Part shown: in pieces, positions 44,061-53,535 of the stretch
Numbering within the stretch: the stretch's first letter is position 1
Layout: each line of letters starts with the position of its first letter
Origin: VRUE01 sp963742535
GTDB taxonomy: Bacteria > Actinomycetota > Thermoleophilia > Solirubrobacterales > 70-9
NCBI GenBank assembly: GCA_963742535.1
Contig: CAVUMC010000002.1
Coordinates: 2,108,001-2,172,000, forward strand
Direction of reading: 5' to 3'
DNA: 64,000 nucleotides
Translations under genes and position numbers: made by a program
Notes under the pieces: model-generated
Database searches by the model: none
What the model was told of the DNA's origin: nothing
What the model saw: the letters and a program-made list of their open reading frames with translations, nothing else

Positions 44061-45239
44061 TCAGAGTCCCATGAGTTTGCCCAAAATCTCCTTCATGACC
44101 TCATCCGTGCCCCCACCAATCGGGCCAAGCCGGGCGTCCCGAACCGCGCGCTCGATGCCGTACTCGCGCATGTAGCCGTAGCCGCCGTGGATTTGGAGGG
44201 ATTGGTCGGCTATCTCTAGGACGGCACGTTGGGTGATGAGCTTGGTCATGGTCACCTCTTTGATGCAGTCCTGGCCTTCGTGGAAGAGGCGGAGGGAGTT
44301 GTAGGTGAGGGCGCGGGCGGACTCGGCCTTGGTTCCCATCTCGGCGATTTGGTGGCGGATCGCCTGGAACTTGCCGATCGGGCGGCCGAAGGCTTCGCGC
44401 TCTTGGGCGTAGGAGACCGTGATCTCGATCAGGCGCTGCATCGCGCCGACGGCGCCGATCGCCATCAGCAGTCGCTCCCAGGCGAAGTTGGCCATGATCA
44501 GGTGGAAGCCCTTGTTCTCTTCGCCGAGCAGGTTCTCGGCGGGCACCTCGACGTTGGTGAAGGCGAGCTCGCCGGTGTCCGATGAGTGCCAGCCCATCTT
44601 CTCCAGCTTCTGCGCCACCTCGTAGCCGGGCATCTCGCGCTCGAGCACGAGGAAGGAGATGCCGCCGTGGCCGCCCTCCTGCGTCGTCTTGCAGGCGCAG
44701 ACGAGGAAGTCGGCGCGAACGCCGTTGGTGATGAAGGTCTTCGAGCCGTTGACGACATAGCCGCCGTCGACCTTCTTGGCGAAAGTTGAGATGCCGGCGA
44801 CGTCGGAGCCGGCGCCGGGCTCGGTGATTCCGAGCGCGCCGATCTTCTCCCCCGCGATCCCCGGCACCAGCCAGCGCTGCTTCTGCTCCTCGGTGCCGAA
44901 GTTGAAGATCGGCGGCATCGCGATAGAGGTGTGGGCGTTGAGCCCCGCGGCGACGCCGCCGGAGCCGCCGGAGCGCGCCAGCTCCTCGACCCAGATCGCG
45001 TCGTGCAGGTGGGTGCCGCCCTGGCCGCCGTACTCCTCCGGGAACTTCAGCCCGAGAAAGCCGAGCTCGGCGCAGCGGCCGTAGAGCTCGCGGGGGAATT
45101 CGCGCGCCTCCTCCCACTCGGGGACGTTTGGGGCGATCTCCTTCTCGACGAAGCGGGTAACGGTCTCGCGCAGCTCCTCGTGCTCCTCGCCGAAAGGCGG
45201 CAGCGTCGCGCGCGTTCCCGTGTCCTTGATTACGGTCAT
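44061..45239 (-). CDS. Acyl-CoA dehydrogenase, isovaleryl-CoA-dehydrogenase-like
   Basis: The 392-residue flavoenzyme has the family signatures GALGITEPGAGSDVAGISTFAKK (about 120-140) and, near the C-terminus, IHGGYGYMREYGIERAVRDA. The usual Glu in a YEGT motif is replaced (IGGGTDEV), while a Glu occurs in FAWERLL (about 250), as in isovaleryl-CoA-type enzymes where the base lies in that helix. It would oxidise a branched or short acyl-CoA with FAD. The ATG at 45239 is preferred; an ATG 18 bases earlier is possible. Divergent from DUF445. Confidence 0.9.
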   Translation of the reverse strand: MTVIKDTGTRATLPPFGEEHEELRETVTRFVEKEIAPNVPEWEEAREFPRELYGRCAELGFLGLKFPEEYGGQGGTHLHDAIWVEELARSGGSGGVAAGLNAHTSIAMPPIFNFGTEEQKQRWLVPGIAGEKIGALGITEPGAGSDVAGISTFAKKVDGGYVVNGSKTFITNGVRADFLVCACKTTQEGGHGGISFLVLEREMPGYEVAQKLEKMGWHSSDTGELAFTNVEVPAENLLGEENKGFHLIMANFAWERLLMAIGAVGAMQRLIEITVSYAQEREAFGRPIGKFQAIRHQIAEMGTKAESARALTYNSLRLFHEGQDCIKEVTMTKLITQRAVLEIADQSLQIHGGYGYMREYGIERAVRDARLGPIGGGTDEVMKEILGKLMGL

Positions 45240-45271
45240 CGTTACCCGGCGGCGCATCTTCCCTCATATCG

Positions 45272-46543
45272 ATGGACCACACGACCCTCAGCCTGATCAC
45301 GATCCCCCTCTTCACCGGGGCGATCGGCTACGTCACCAATCTCAGCGGGGTCTGGATGCTCTTCTATCCGGTGCGCTTTGCCGGGATCAGAATTCCGGGC
45401 CTGGCTCCGCTTGCCAACGTGCTGCCGCGCCGCATCCAGCAGATCCCCGGCCTCGGCCAGGGCGGCCTCGGTTGGCAGGGGATCGTTCCCTCTCGGGCGG
45501 CCAAGATGGGCTCGATCGCAGTCGACAAGGGGCTCGCGAAGGTGGGCAGCCCCGGCGAGTTCTACCGCCAGCTCGACCCCGAGGCGATCGCCGAGCAGAT
45601 CCTCGCGACCGCTCGCGGCGAGATCCACGACGTGGTCGAGCGGATCATGGAGCGCGAGCGCCCCCAGCTCTGGCACGACCTGCCGCCGCGCGTGCGCGCC
45701 GCCGTCCACGCCCGCGTCGAGGAGCAGCTGCCGCAGATCGTGCGCACGATCACCGAAGAAATCGGCACCCACGCCGATGAGCTGATCGACGTCAAGCTGA
45801 TGGTGATCCGCCGGCTCGAGGCAAACCCGGCGCTGGCCAACCGGATCTTCCTCGAGGTCGGCCGTAAGGAGCTGCGCTTCATCGTCAACTTCGGCTTCTT
45901 CTTCGGCTTGCTGCTCGGCATCCCCACGGCCTTCGTGACCGAGTTCGTGCTGACCCCGTGGTGGGTGCTGCCGATCGCCGGGGTGCTGATCGGCTACACG
46001 ACCAACCTGATCGGCATCCGCATGATCTTTGAGCCGGTGCGGCCGCGGCAGGTGGGGCCGTTTGAGATCCAGGGCCTCTTTCTCAAGCGCCAGCCCGAGG
46101 TGGCCGAGGTCTACGCCGACATCATCGCCGACGACGTGGTGACGATGACCAACGTCGCCGAGGACCTGATGCACGGGCCCAATTCGGACCGCACCCGGCA
46201 ACTGATCGAGGACTCGCTGCGCCCCGCCGTGGACCGGGCGCTCGGCCGGGCGCGTGGGGCGGCCCGGATCGCCGTTGGCAGCCGCGGCTACGAGACGATC
46301 AGAACCTCCCTTGCCGCGGAGGCCGCCGACTACGCGGTCAGCCCACTTGCCGACGAGGAGTTCAACGCGCAGCAGCGGGACGGCGTGCGCGAATTCGTCG
46401 CTACCCGGGTGCGGGCAATGGGACCGCCCGAATTCTCGGAGATGCTGCGCACGGCGATGCGCGAGGACGAGTGGTTGCTCTACCTGCATGGAGCCGTGCT
46501 CGGATTCGGGGCGGGACTGCTACACCTGGCGATCTTCGGATGA
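45272..46543 (+). CDS. DUF445-family membrane protein
   Basis: The 423-residue protein has membrane helices near residues 10-30, 208-225 and 228-245, and one at the C-terminus (about 402-420). Two copies of the DUF445 signature occur: IGYVTNLSGVWMLFYPV near the N-terminus and IGYTTNLIGIRMIFEPV near 245-262. The segment between is amphipathic and soluble. Function is unknown; the family is often envelope-associated. The TGA stop overlaps the ATG of the DUF4393 gene (ATGA). Confidence 0.88.
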   Translation: MDHTTLSLITIPLFTGAIGYVTNLSGVWMLFYPVRFAGIRIPGLAPLANVLPRRIQQIPGLGQGGLGWQGIVPSRAAKMGSIAVDKGLAKVGSPGEFYRQLDPEAIAEQILATARGEIHDVVERIMERERPQLWHDLPPRVRAAVHARVEEQLPQIVRTITEEIGTHADELIDVKLMVIRRLEANPALANRIFLEVGRKELRFIVNFGFFFGLLLGIPTAFVTEFVLTPWWVLPIAGVLIGYTTNLIGIRMIFEPVRPRQVGPFEIQGLFLKRQPEVAEVYADIIADDVVTMTNVAEDLMHGPNSDRTRQLIEDSLRPAVDRALGRARGAARIAVGSRGYETIRTSLAAEAADYAVSPLADEEFNAQQRDGVREFVATRVRAMGPPEFSEMLRTAMREDEWLLYLHGAVLGFGAGLLHLAIFG

Positions 46544-47328
46544 GCGTCGACGACGACAAGCGCGGGCCCGTCGACCCGGGACGGACACCGCCCGCGAGCG
46601 GGCAGCAGGCGGTCGAAGAGCTGCTGCAGGCAGCGCCCGGCCTGGCGCGGATCGCCGCCAGCATGGCCCGTCAGGGGGTCTCGGAGGTGGCCAACGCTTA
46701 CGCCGAGGGCGCCTCTCGCGTGATGCGCGCCGCGTCCTCCGGGGAGTCGACCTCCGATGCCGTCCAAGAGACAACGGCCGAGCTGCGCGCCTATCTGCGC
46801 GAGCTGATCGGGGTGGAGGAAGGTTCGCGCCCGCGGTCCACGGGGAACGACTCGGCGGACGCGTTGCGCAATCGCGGCGAGGAGCTGCTGCGACGCTCAG
46901 CCGACGTCAACGTCGACGCTGATTCCCACCCCGCCTATATGCGCATCCTCGACGCCTTGGCACCCGACGAGGCGCGCATCCTGCGCTTCCTGGCCCGCGA
47001 GGGCGAGCAGCCCTCGGTCGACATCCGGGCAGGCCTGCCGTTTGCCTCAGCGCTGGTCGCTCAGGGCTGCACGATGATCGCTGAGGAGGCCGGCTGTCGC
47101 CACGCCGATCGCGTCTACGCCTACCTCAACAACCTCAACCGCCTCGGCCTGGTCTGGTTCTCACGCGAGGCGCTGCGCGACGCCCGCCGCTACCAGGTGC
47201 TCGAGGCGCAGTCAGAGGTGACCGACGCCTTGGAGAAGGGCGGCCGCACGGCTCGCACCGTGCGCCGCAGCATCGTCCTCACCCCGTTCGGCGAGGACTT
47301 CTGCGCGATCTGCGTACCGCTTGACTAG
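46540..47328 (+). CDS. DUF4393 (Abi-alpha-like) protein
   Basis: The 262-residue protein begins with an acidic, disordered-looking N-terminus and continues with helices. The segment SHPAYMRILDALAPDEARILRFL (about 128-150) followed by NNLNRLGLVWF near 195 matches the DUF4393 pattern; one member was described as an abortive-infection protein, hence the Abi-alpha name. There are no membrane helices. Coupling to DUF445 by ATGA suggests a joint membrane function. Family call moderate, function unknown. Confidence 0.75.
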   Translation: MSVDDDKRGPVDPGRTPPASGQQAVEELLQAAPGLARIAASMARQGVSEVANAYAEGASRVMRAASSGESTSDAVQETTAELRAYLRELIGVEEGSRPRSTGNDSADALRNRGEELLRRSADVNVDADSHPAYMRILDALAPDEARILRFLAREGEQPSVDIRAGLPFASALVAQGCTMIAEEAGCRHADRVYAYLNNLNRLGLVWFSREALRDARRYQVLEAQSEVTDALEKGGRTARTVRRSIVLTPFGEDFCAICVPLD

Positions 47329-47435
47329 CGGTTCGCAGCGCCGATTGACGCTCTGCGTACCTTGTTGCAGTTCCGTGCGCGGATCTCAATCTCCGCAACA
47401 CTTTGTCTGAGCACGATTCGTCTAGCGTGGCTACC

Positions 47436-47669
47436 ATGGATCGCACGATGTGGACGGACGAGCGACTCGACGATCGGTTCGACTGGATAGACCGGCGCTT
47501 CGACGAGGTCGATAGCCGTTTTGACCGGCTCGAACGGCGAGTGGATGCAGGGTTCTCTGAAGTGCGCGCGGAATTTCGCGACATCCGGCGCCTGATCTTT
47601 CTTCTGTGGGGACCGACGATGATTGGGATCTTGGCCAGCATCGCCGTTGCGCTTGTGACCAACACCTGA
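47436..47669 (+). CDS. Small coiled-coil membrane protein
   Basis: The 77-residue product has a heptad-like coiled coil (MWTDERLDDRFDWIDRRFDE and following) with a repeated DxRFDxxxxR pattern, then one membrane helix (about 50-72: IFLLWGPTMIGILASIAVAL). It looks like a tail-anchored oligomeric protein. I chose the ATG at 47436; a TTG 33 bases upstream is possible. The stop codon lies inside the left arm of a strong hairpin. Function unknown. Confidence 0.6.
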   Translation: MDRTMWTDERLDDRFDWIDRRFDEVDSRFDRLERRVDAGFSEVRAEFRDIRRLIFLLWGPTMIGILASIAVALVTNT

Positions 47670-47688
47670 ACTCTCAGGTGTTGGTCAC
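47655..47688. terminator. Perfect 15-bp hairpin, probable terminator
   Basis: GTGACCAACACCTGA (47655-47669) and TCAGGTGTTGGTCAC (47674-47688) pair perfectly around the loop ACTC. The hairpin overlaps the stop of the small coiled-coil gene and faces the end of the convergent acyl-CoA dehydrogenase gene, so it can end transcription from both sides. Confidence 0.75.
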
Positions 47689-47709
47689 GTTTCAGCCCCG
47701 CTGGCGGGC

Positions 47710-48924
47710 CTACAGCCCGTAACTGCGTCCGATCACGTCGAGCATGACCTCGTCGGTGCCGGCGCCGATGCGGTTGAGGCGGACGTCGCGGAAGGCGCGC
47801 TCGATCTCGTACTCCTTCATGTAGCCGTAGCCGCCGAGGACCTGGACCGCGTCGTCGGCGACCTCGCAGGCGATGCGGGAGGCGTAGAGCTTGGCCATGG
47901 TGATCTCGCGCACCGGGTACTCGCCGTTGGCGAAGCGCCAGGCGGTGGCGTAGGTGAACTGCTTGGCGGCCTCGGTCTTGGTCGCCATCTCGGCGATCTT
48001 GTGGCGCAGCGCCTGGAACTTGCCAATCGGGCGGCCGAAGGCTTCGCGCTCCAGCGCATACTCGATCGTCTTCTCGATCATCCGCTCCGCACCCGCGTGG
48101 CAGCCGGCGGCGGCGACCAGCCGCTCGCCCTGAAGCTCCCAGGCGATGTGGTAGAAGCCCTTGCCTTCTTCGCCGAGGATCGCGCTTTCCGGCACGCGCA
48201 CGTCTTCGAAGGCCAGCTCGCCGGTGTCCGAGGCGTGCATCCCCATCTTCTCCAGCTCGGCCGAGACGCTGAAGCCGGGGACGTGGTTGCCCTCCTCGTC
48301 GCGCAGCGGCAGGACGAAGAGCGTGATCCCGTCGTGGCGGGCGCCCGGGTCGGTCTTGGTGACGAGGACGATGAAGTCGGCGCGGGGGCCGTTGGTGATG
48401 AACGTCTTCGAGCCGTTGATGACGAATTCGTCACCGTCGCGAATCGCAGTGGTGCGGATGCCGGCGACGTCGGAGCCGGCGCCCGGCTCGGTGATCGCGA
48501 TGCAGCCGACCTTCTCGCCCTTCAGCCCTGGTTCGAGGTACGTGCGCTTCTGCTCCTCGGTGCCGAGCAGGTGGATCGGGGGGAGGACCATGTCGCTCTG
48601 CACGGCGAAGCCCATGTTGGTGCCGCCTGAGCCCGAGTAACTCATGCACTCGGCGCGAACGATCGAGTAGAAGTAGTCGCCGCCCTGTCCGCCGTACTCC
48701 TCGGGGAAGCAGAGACCGAGGTAGCCGAGCTCGCCGGCGCGCTTCATCGCGGCCGAGTCCCAGTAGGTGTCCTCCCACTCGTTGCGGTGGGGCCAGAGCT
48801 CGTTTTTGACCCACGACTGCATCGACTCGCGCAGGTCTTCGTGCTCCTGGCTGAAGATGAAGTGCTTGCGGCTCGACTCGTGGTCGGGCTTGATGACTTT
48901 GGAGCCGTCGGTCGCGGTCGCCAT
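47710..48924 (-). CDS. Acyl-CoA dehydrogenase
   Basis: The 404-residue enzyme has the signatures GCIAITEPGAGSDVAGIRTTA and VLGGYGYMKEYEIERAFRDVR. As in the 44-kb paralogue, the YEGT-type Glu is absent (IGAGTDEV) and a Glu occurs in LQGERLVAAAG near 265. It should oxidise an acyl-CoA of unknown chain type. It is divergent from the crotonase that starts the next acyl-CoA operon, so a common regulator in the 123-base gap is likely. Confidence 0.92.
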   Translation of the reverse strand: MATATDGSKVIKPDHESSRKHFIFSQEHEDLRESMQSWVKNELWPHRNEWEDTYWDSAAMKRAGELGYLGLCFPEEYGGQGGDYFYSIVRAECMSYSGSGGTNMGFAVQSDMVLPPIHLLGTEEQKRTYLEPGLKGEKVGCIAITEPGAGSDVAGIRTTAIRDGDEFVINGSKTFITNGPRADFIVLVTKTDPGARHDGITLFVLPLRDEEGNHVPGFSVSAELEKMGMHASDTGELAFEDVRVPESAILGEEGKGFYHIAWELQGERLVAAAGCHAGAERMIEKTIEYALEREAFGRPIGKFQALRHKIAEMATKTEAAKQFTYATAWRFANGEYPVREITMAKLYASRIACEVADDAVQVLGGYGYMKEYEIERAFRDVRLNRIGAGTDEVMLDVIGRSYGL

Positions 48925-49047
48925 TGGTCTCTCTCCTCGCTTGACAGTCGTCTTAAGGGCGTGTGGACAGTAGCACTTACTACTTTCAACGAAGTTCGGC
49001 TATGGTCCCGCTTCGATGAGAGTCGAGAGAGCGGAGCGCACGAGCTG

Positions 49048-49833
49048 ATGCCGGATTACGAGCTGGTCAAGTACGAGGTCGCAGAGGGCGTCGCCACGGT
49101 GACGCTCAACAACGAGGAGAAGCGCAACATGCTCTCCGGCCAGATGCTCGTCGAGCTGGTCGACGCGATGAAGGTGGCGCGCGACTCCGAGGAGGTTAGG
49201 GCCGTCGTCCTCACCGGAGCGGGGGACAAGGTCTTTTGCGCCGGCGCCGACCTGGGCGGCTTCGCCGCCGACATGCCGCTGGTCGCCAAACACTTCGCCT
49301 CGGACCTCTTCCTCGAGTTCTTCCGACTGATGCCGCGGCTCGGCAAGCCGAGCCTCTGCGCCGCCAATGGGCACGTGCTCGCGGGGGGCATGGGCCTGGC
49401 CCTCTCCTGCGACCTGGTCATCGCCAAAGAGGGCGCCACCTTCGGCACGCCGGAGATCAACGTCGGTGCCTTCCCCTACATGATCATGGCGATCATCTAC
49501 CGCAACGTCCCGCGCAAGAAGGTCAACGAGATGATGCTGTTGGGCGAGCGGCTGAGCGCCGAGCAGGCGGTCGAGTACGGGCTCGCCAACAAGGTTGTGC
49601 CGGCGGCGGAGTTCAGCTCAGCGGTCGACGAGTGGGCGAGCAAGCTGGCTTCGAAGAGCCCGGTGCTGATGCGGCTCGGCCACGACGCGATGTACCGCCA
49701 GCAGGACATGGCGCTCGACGACGCGCTCGACTACCTGCGCTCGCAGCTCTCGCTCACCTTCACCACCGAGGACATCGTCGAGGGAGTCACCGCCTTCTTC
49801 GAGAAACGCGACCCGCAGTGGAAGGGACGGTAG
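49048..49833 (+). CDS. Enoyl-CoA hydratase/isomerase family protein
   Basis: The 261-residue crotonase has FCAGADLGGF (oxyanion hole, about 64) and NGHVLAGGMGLALSCDLVIA (about 107-126). In contrast to the paralogue at 24921, the first catalytic Glu position is Gly (GGMGLAL) while the second is kept in FGTPEINVG. This is not the classic hydratase pair, so isomerase or lyase activity is possible. The ATG at 49048 begins with a good reading (MPDYELVKYEV). The TAG stop overlaps the GTG of the carboxyltransferase gene by one base. Confidence 0.88.
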   Translation: MPDYELVKYEVAEGVATVTLNNEEKRNMLSGQMLVELVDAMKVARDSEEVRAVVLTGAGDKVFCAGADLGGFAADMPLVAKHFASDLFLEFFRLMPRLGKPSLCAANGHVLAGGMGLALSCDLVIAKEGATFGTPEINVGAFPYMIMAIIYRNVPRKKVNEMMLLGERLSAEQAVEYGLANKVVPAAEFSSAVDEWASKLASKSPVLMRLGHDAMYRQQDMALDDALDYLRSQLSLTFTTEDIVEGVTAFFEKRDPQWKGR

Positions 49834-51427
49834 TGAGCGGCACCGATCAAGAGACCAATCACAAGCTGCCCGGCACGGCGCCGCTTGGCGAGCTGACCGA
49901 GCAGCTGCACGAGCGCCGCGAGAAGGCGAAGCTTGGCGGCGGCGAGGAGAAGATCGCCAAGCAGCACGACCGCGGCAAGCTCACCGCCCGCGAGCGGATT
50001 GATCTGCTCGCCGACGCGGGCAGCTTCGTCGAGCTCGGCATCAACGGCCGCCCGCACTTCGCCCAGCGTGCGATGGATGGGGTGGACGCCCCCGCCGACG
50101 GAGTGATCACCGGCTGGGGCGATGTCGATGGCCGCCCCTGCTGCATCGCCGCTTACGACTTCACCGTGATGGCCGGCTCGATGGGGATGACCGGCGAGCT
50201 CAAGGTCACCCGCCTGCGCGAGATGGCCCTCTCCAAGCGCATGCCTTTCATCTGGCTGCTCGATTCGGCCGGCGCTCGCATCCAGGAGGCGGCGGGCTCG
50301 CTCTTCGCCGGCTCCGGCCATCTCTTCCGCGAAGAGGTTGAGATGTCGGGTGTGATCCCGATGGTGGCGGCGATGATGGGCCCTGCGCCGCCGGCACCGC
50401 CTACATCCCGGCGCTCTCGGACTTCGTGCCGATGGTCTCTGGCCAGGGCGCGATGGCGCTCGCCGGCCCGCATCTGACCAAGGCCGTCACCGGCGAGGAC
50501 ATCTCGATGGAGGAGCTCGGCGGCGCCAAGGTCCACTGCCGCAAGTCGGGCGTGGGGGACCTCGAGGTCAAGGACGACGAGGAGTGCATCGCCGCGATCA
50601 AGACCTACCTCTCCTTCTTCCCTTCCAACTGGGAAGAAAAAGCGCCGGTTTTGGAGACCGGCGATCCGGATGACCGCATGTCGGAGAAGCTGATGGAGAT
50701 CGTCCCCGACTCCTCGCGCCAGCCCTACGACATGTACGACGTGATCCGCGAGATCGTCGACGACGGCGAGTACTTCGACCTCAAGCCGAAGTTCGCCAAG
50801 ACCCTGATCACCTGCTTCGCCCGCTTCGGCGGCCAGCCGGTCGGGATCGTCGCCAACCAGCCCAAGCAGCTGGCCGGGATCCTCGACAACGACTCGGCCG
50901 ACAAGGCGGCGCGCTTCATCAACCTCTGCGACGCCTTCAACATCCCACTCGTCTTCCTTCAGGACGTGCCCGGCTTCATGGTCGGCTCGAAGGTCGAGCA
51001 CGCCGGGATCATCCGCCACGGCGCCAAGATGCTTTACGCGGTCAGTCGCGCCACGGTGCCGAAGGTGACGGTGATCGTGCGCAAGGCTTACGGCGCCGGC
51101 TACTACGTGATGTGCGGCAAGGCCTACGAGCCCGACCTGATCGTCGCTTGGCCGGGAGCGGAGATCTCGGTGATGGGGGCCGAGGGCGCGGTTGAAATCA
51201 TCGGCCGCTCGATGATCGAGGCCTCCGACGACCCGGATGCCACCCGCGAGTCGATGCTGAACGCGGTGCGCGAGCAGATCGACCCCTACATCGCCGCCGG
51301 CAACGCGGTGATCGACGACATCATCGACCCGCGCGAGACCCGCCCGACAATCGTCAATGCCCTGCGCATGGCCCGCAACAAGCACGTCGAGAAGCCAAAG
51401 AAGAGACACGGGGTGATGCCGGTATGA
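49833..51427 (+). CDS. Acyl-CoA carboxylase beta (carboxyltransferase) subunit, frameshifted in this sequence
   Basis: Read with one base restored near 50381, the product is about 531 residues, normal for propionyl/acetyl-CoA carboxylase beta. First part to about residue 182: KLTARERIDLLADAGSF, FTVMAGSMG, LLDSAGARIQEA. Second part in the next frame: FARFGGQPVGIVANQP, FLQDVPGFMVGSKVE and RKAYGAGYYVM. At the junction ATGATGG-GCCCTGCGCC should read Gly-Pro-Cys-Ala-Ala-Gly, so one C is missing from a GGGCCC(C) run. Without repair the frame ends at 50477. GTG start after AAGGGACGG. A sequencing error is more likely than a pseudogene since both halves are intact. Confidence 0.85.
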
Positions 51428-52320
51428 GCCGTTTCGAGAATCCGGTGGTGATCAGCTGCTCGATCAGCGGTGTGATCGCCAATCGCGACCAGTGCCCGGC
51501 GATTCCTTACACGCCGGAGGAGTACGCGGCGGAGGCGCGCCGCGCCGTCGACGAGGGTGCCTCGCAGATCCATATCCACGCCCGCAAACCCGACGGCACG
51601 CCCTCTTATGAGGTGGAGGACTTCACGGCGATCACCGAGGCGATCCTGGCCGAGGTCGACGACGTGATCATCAACTACTCGACCGGCGCGATCGGCATCC
51701 CGATCGAGAAGCGGCTCGAGTATCTGCGCGCCTGCCGTCCCGACGTAGCCGCGCTCAACATGAGCTCGATGAACTACGCCAAGTACTCCTCGCGGCGCAA
51801 AGACTTCGTCTTCAAGGCGGTCTTCGAGAACAGCTTCGACACGATCATCGAGTTCCTGACGGCGATGAAGGAGCTCGGGATCAAGCCCGAGCACGAGTGC
51901 TTCGACGCCGGCCACGTCGCCAACCTCGACCCGCTGATCGACATGGGCCTGCTCGAGCGCACCCCACTGCAGATATCACTGGTGATGGGGGTTAACGGCG
52001 GCATCCGTCCTAACGCCCGCAACGTCGCCTTCATGTCGGAGCAGATTCCCGGCGGGGCGGAGGGCGAGAACCAGTGGCAGACGATCGGCATCTCACGCGA
52101 CCAGTGGAAACTGCTCGGCGCGGCACTGGTTCTGGGCGGCAACATCCGTGCCGGGGTCGAGGACAACCTCTACCTGCCGAATGGCGAGATGTGCCGCTCC
52201 AACGGCGACCTGATTGGCAAGGCGCGCCAGATGGCCGAGGACGTCGGCCGCCGCGCCGCCACCGTCGCCGAGGCGCGCGAGCTGCTGGGAGTGCCGAAGC
52301 GTGAGCGCTCCGCCGCTTAG
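51424..52320 (+). CDS. Beta-keto acid cleavage enzyme (BKACE, DUF849)
   Basis: The 298-residue TIM-barrel protein has the zinc-binding HIHARKPDG (about 48-56) and HECFDAGHV (about 159-167) segments, and ISCSISGVIANRDQCPAIPYTPEE at the N-terminus. BKACE enzymes condense a beta-keto acid with acetyl-CoA to give acetoacetate and a CoA ester; KCE of lysine fermentation is the best known. The ATG overlaps the carboxyltransferase stop (ATGA). In this operon the beta-keto acid is unknown. Confidence 0.9.
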   Translation: MSRFENPVVISCSISGVIANRDQCPAIPYTPEEYAAEARRAVDEGASQIHIHARKPDGTPSYEVEDFTAITEAILAEVDDVIINYSTGAIGIPIEKRLEYLRACRPDVAALNMSSMNYAKYSSRRKDFVFKAVFENSFDTIIEFLTAMKELGIKPEHECFDAGHVANLDPLIDMGLLERTPLQISLVMGVNGGIRPNARNVAFMSEQIPGGAEGENQWQTIGISRDQWKLLGAALVLGGNIRAGVEDNLYLPNGEMCRSNGDLIGKARQMAEDVGRRAATVAEARELLGVPKRERSAA

Positions 52321-53535
52321 CGACGTCAAGGTCCTCGACCTGACCCGGCTGCTGCCGGGGGGCTTCTGCTCGCTTCTGCTCGCCGACCTCGGCGCCGAGG
52401 TGCTCAAGGTCGAGGACACGGGCATGGGCGACTACATCCGCTGGGCGCCGCCCTATTACGGCGGCGAGGAGCACCAGGAGCTGGGCACTCGCTCGGCGCT
52501 CTACCTCTCGCTCAACCGCGGCAAGCGCTCGGTCCGGCTCGATCTCAAGAGCGAGGCGGGGAAGGAGGCGCTGCTGCGCCTGGTCGAAAGCCATGACGTC
52601 GTCCTCGACGGCTTTCGTCCCGGCGTGCTCGACCGGCTCGGCGTCGGCTACGAACGCATGCGCGAGGCCAACCCGGGAGTTGTCTTCTGCGCGATCACCG
52701 GGTACGGCCAGGACGGCCCCTACGCCCAGCGGGCCGGCCATGACATGAACTACCTCGGCCTCGTCGGCCTGCTTGGCCTGACCGGCACCAAGGACGGGCC
52801 GCCCGTTCAGTCCGGCGGCCAGATCGCCGACCTCGGCGGCGGCGCCCTGATGGCCGCCTTCGGCGTGCTCGCCGCCCTGCACGAGCGCAACCGCTCCGGC
52901 GAAGGGCAGTTGGTCGACGTCTCGATGGCCGACGGCGCCCTCTCCTGGCTGGCGATGGTTGCCGGCCGCTACTTCTGCGACGACGAGGTGCCACGGCGTG
53001 GCGAGCAGCAGCTTGCCGGCGGCCTGCTCTGTTACCTGCCCTACGAGGCGAGCGACGGCTGGATCACCTGTGGGGCGCTGGAGCCGAAGTTCTGGGCCGC
53101 CTTCTGCAACGGGGTCGAGCGTCCCGACCTGATCGAGTTTCAGTTCGAGCCCCCGGACAGCGACGCCTGGCACAAGGTCGCCGAGATCTTCCGCTCGCGC
53201 AGTCGCGACGAGTGGAAGGCCTTCAACGACGAGCACGATTGCTGCATCGAGCCGGTGCTCGATCTCGACCAGGTGCTCGAGTCCGACCTCGTCCGGGCTC
53301 GCGAGATGGTGGTCGAGATGGACCAGCCCGGGCTCGGCAAGATCCGCCAGCTCGGGGCCCGGTGAAGATGAGCCGCACTCCCGCCGACCCGACCAGGCCG
53401 GCGCCCGCTTTCGGCGAGCACACCGAGGCAGTGCTGCGCGAGGCCGGCTACTCCGACGAGGAGATCAAAGCGATGTTCGACTCCGGCGCCGCCGCCGGCC
53501 CCAGCGCCGACGGCGCGACCGCCTTCCGCGCATGA
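52301..53535 (+). CDS. Family III CoA-transferase, alpha-methylacyl-CoA racemase-like, frameshifted near the end
   Basis: The frame from GTG at 52301 gives 354 residues and stops at 53365. All three catalytic groups known for alpha-methylacyl-CoA racemase are visible: His in AGHDMNYLGL (about 148), Asp in QIADLGGGAL (about 177) and Glu in CGALEPKFWAAF (about 252). The expected C-terminus (PAFGEHTEAVLREAGYSDEE) continues in another frame to 53535, where the MerR ATG overlaps the stop. One missing C in CGGGGCCC(C)GG at 53354-53360 explains it. Restored length about 411. The enzyme would interconvert 2R and 2S methyl-branched acyl-CoAs. Confidence 0.88.

Noticed and set aside
45242..46489. A 415-codon open frame antisense to DUF445.
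   Set aside because: Asp/His-rich antisense composition without domains.
50376..50390. Programmed ribosomal frameshifting in the carboxyltransferase gene.
   Set aside because: No slippery heptamer, and the same kind of change occurs 3 kb on in an unrelated gene; a missing base is simpler.
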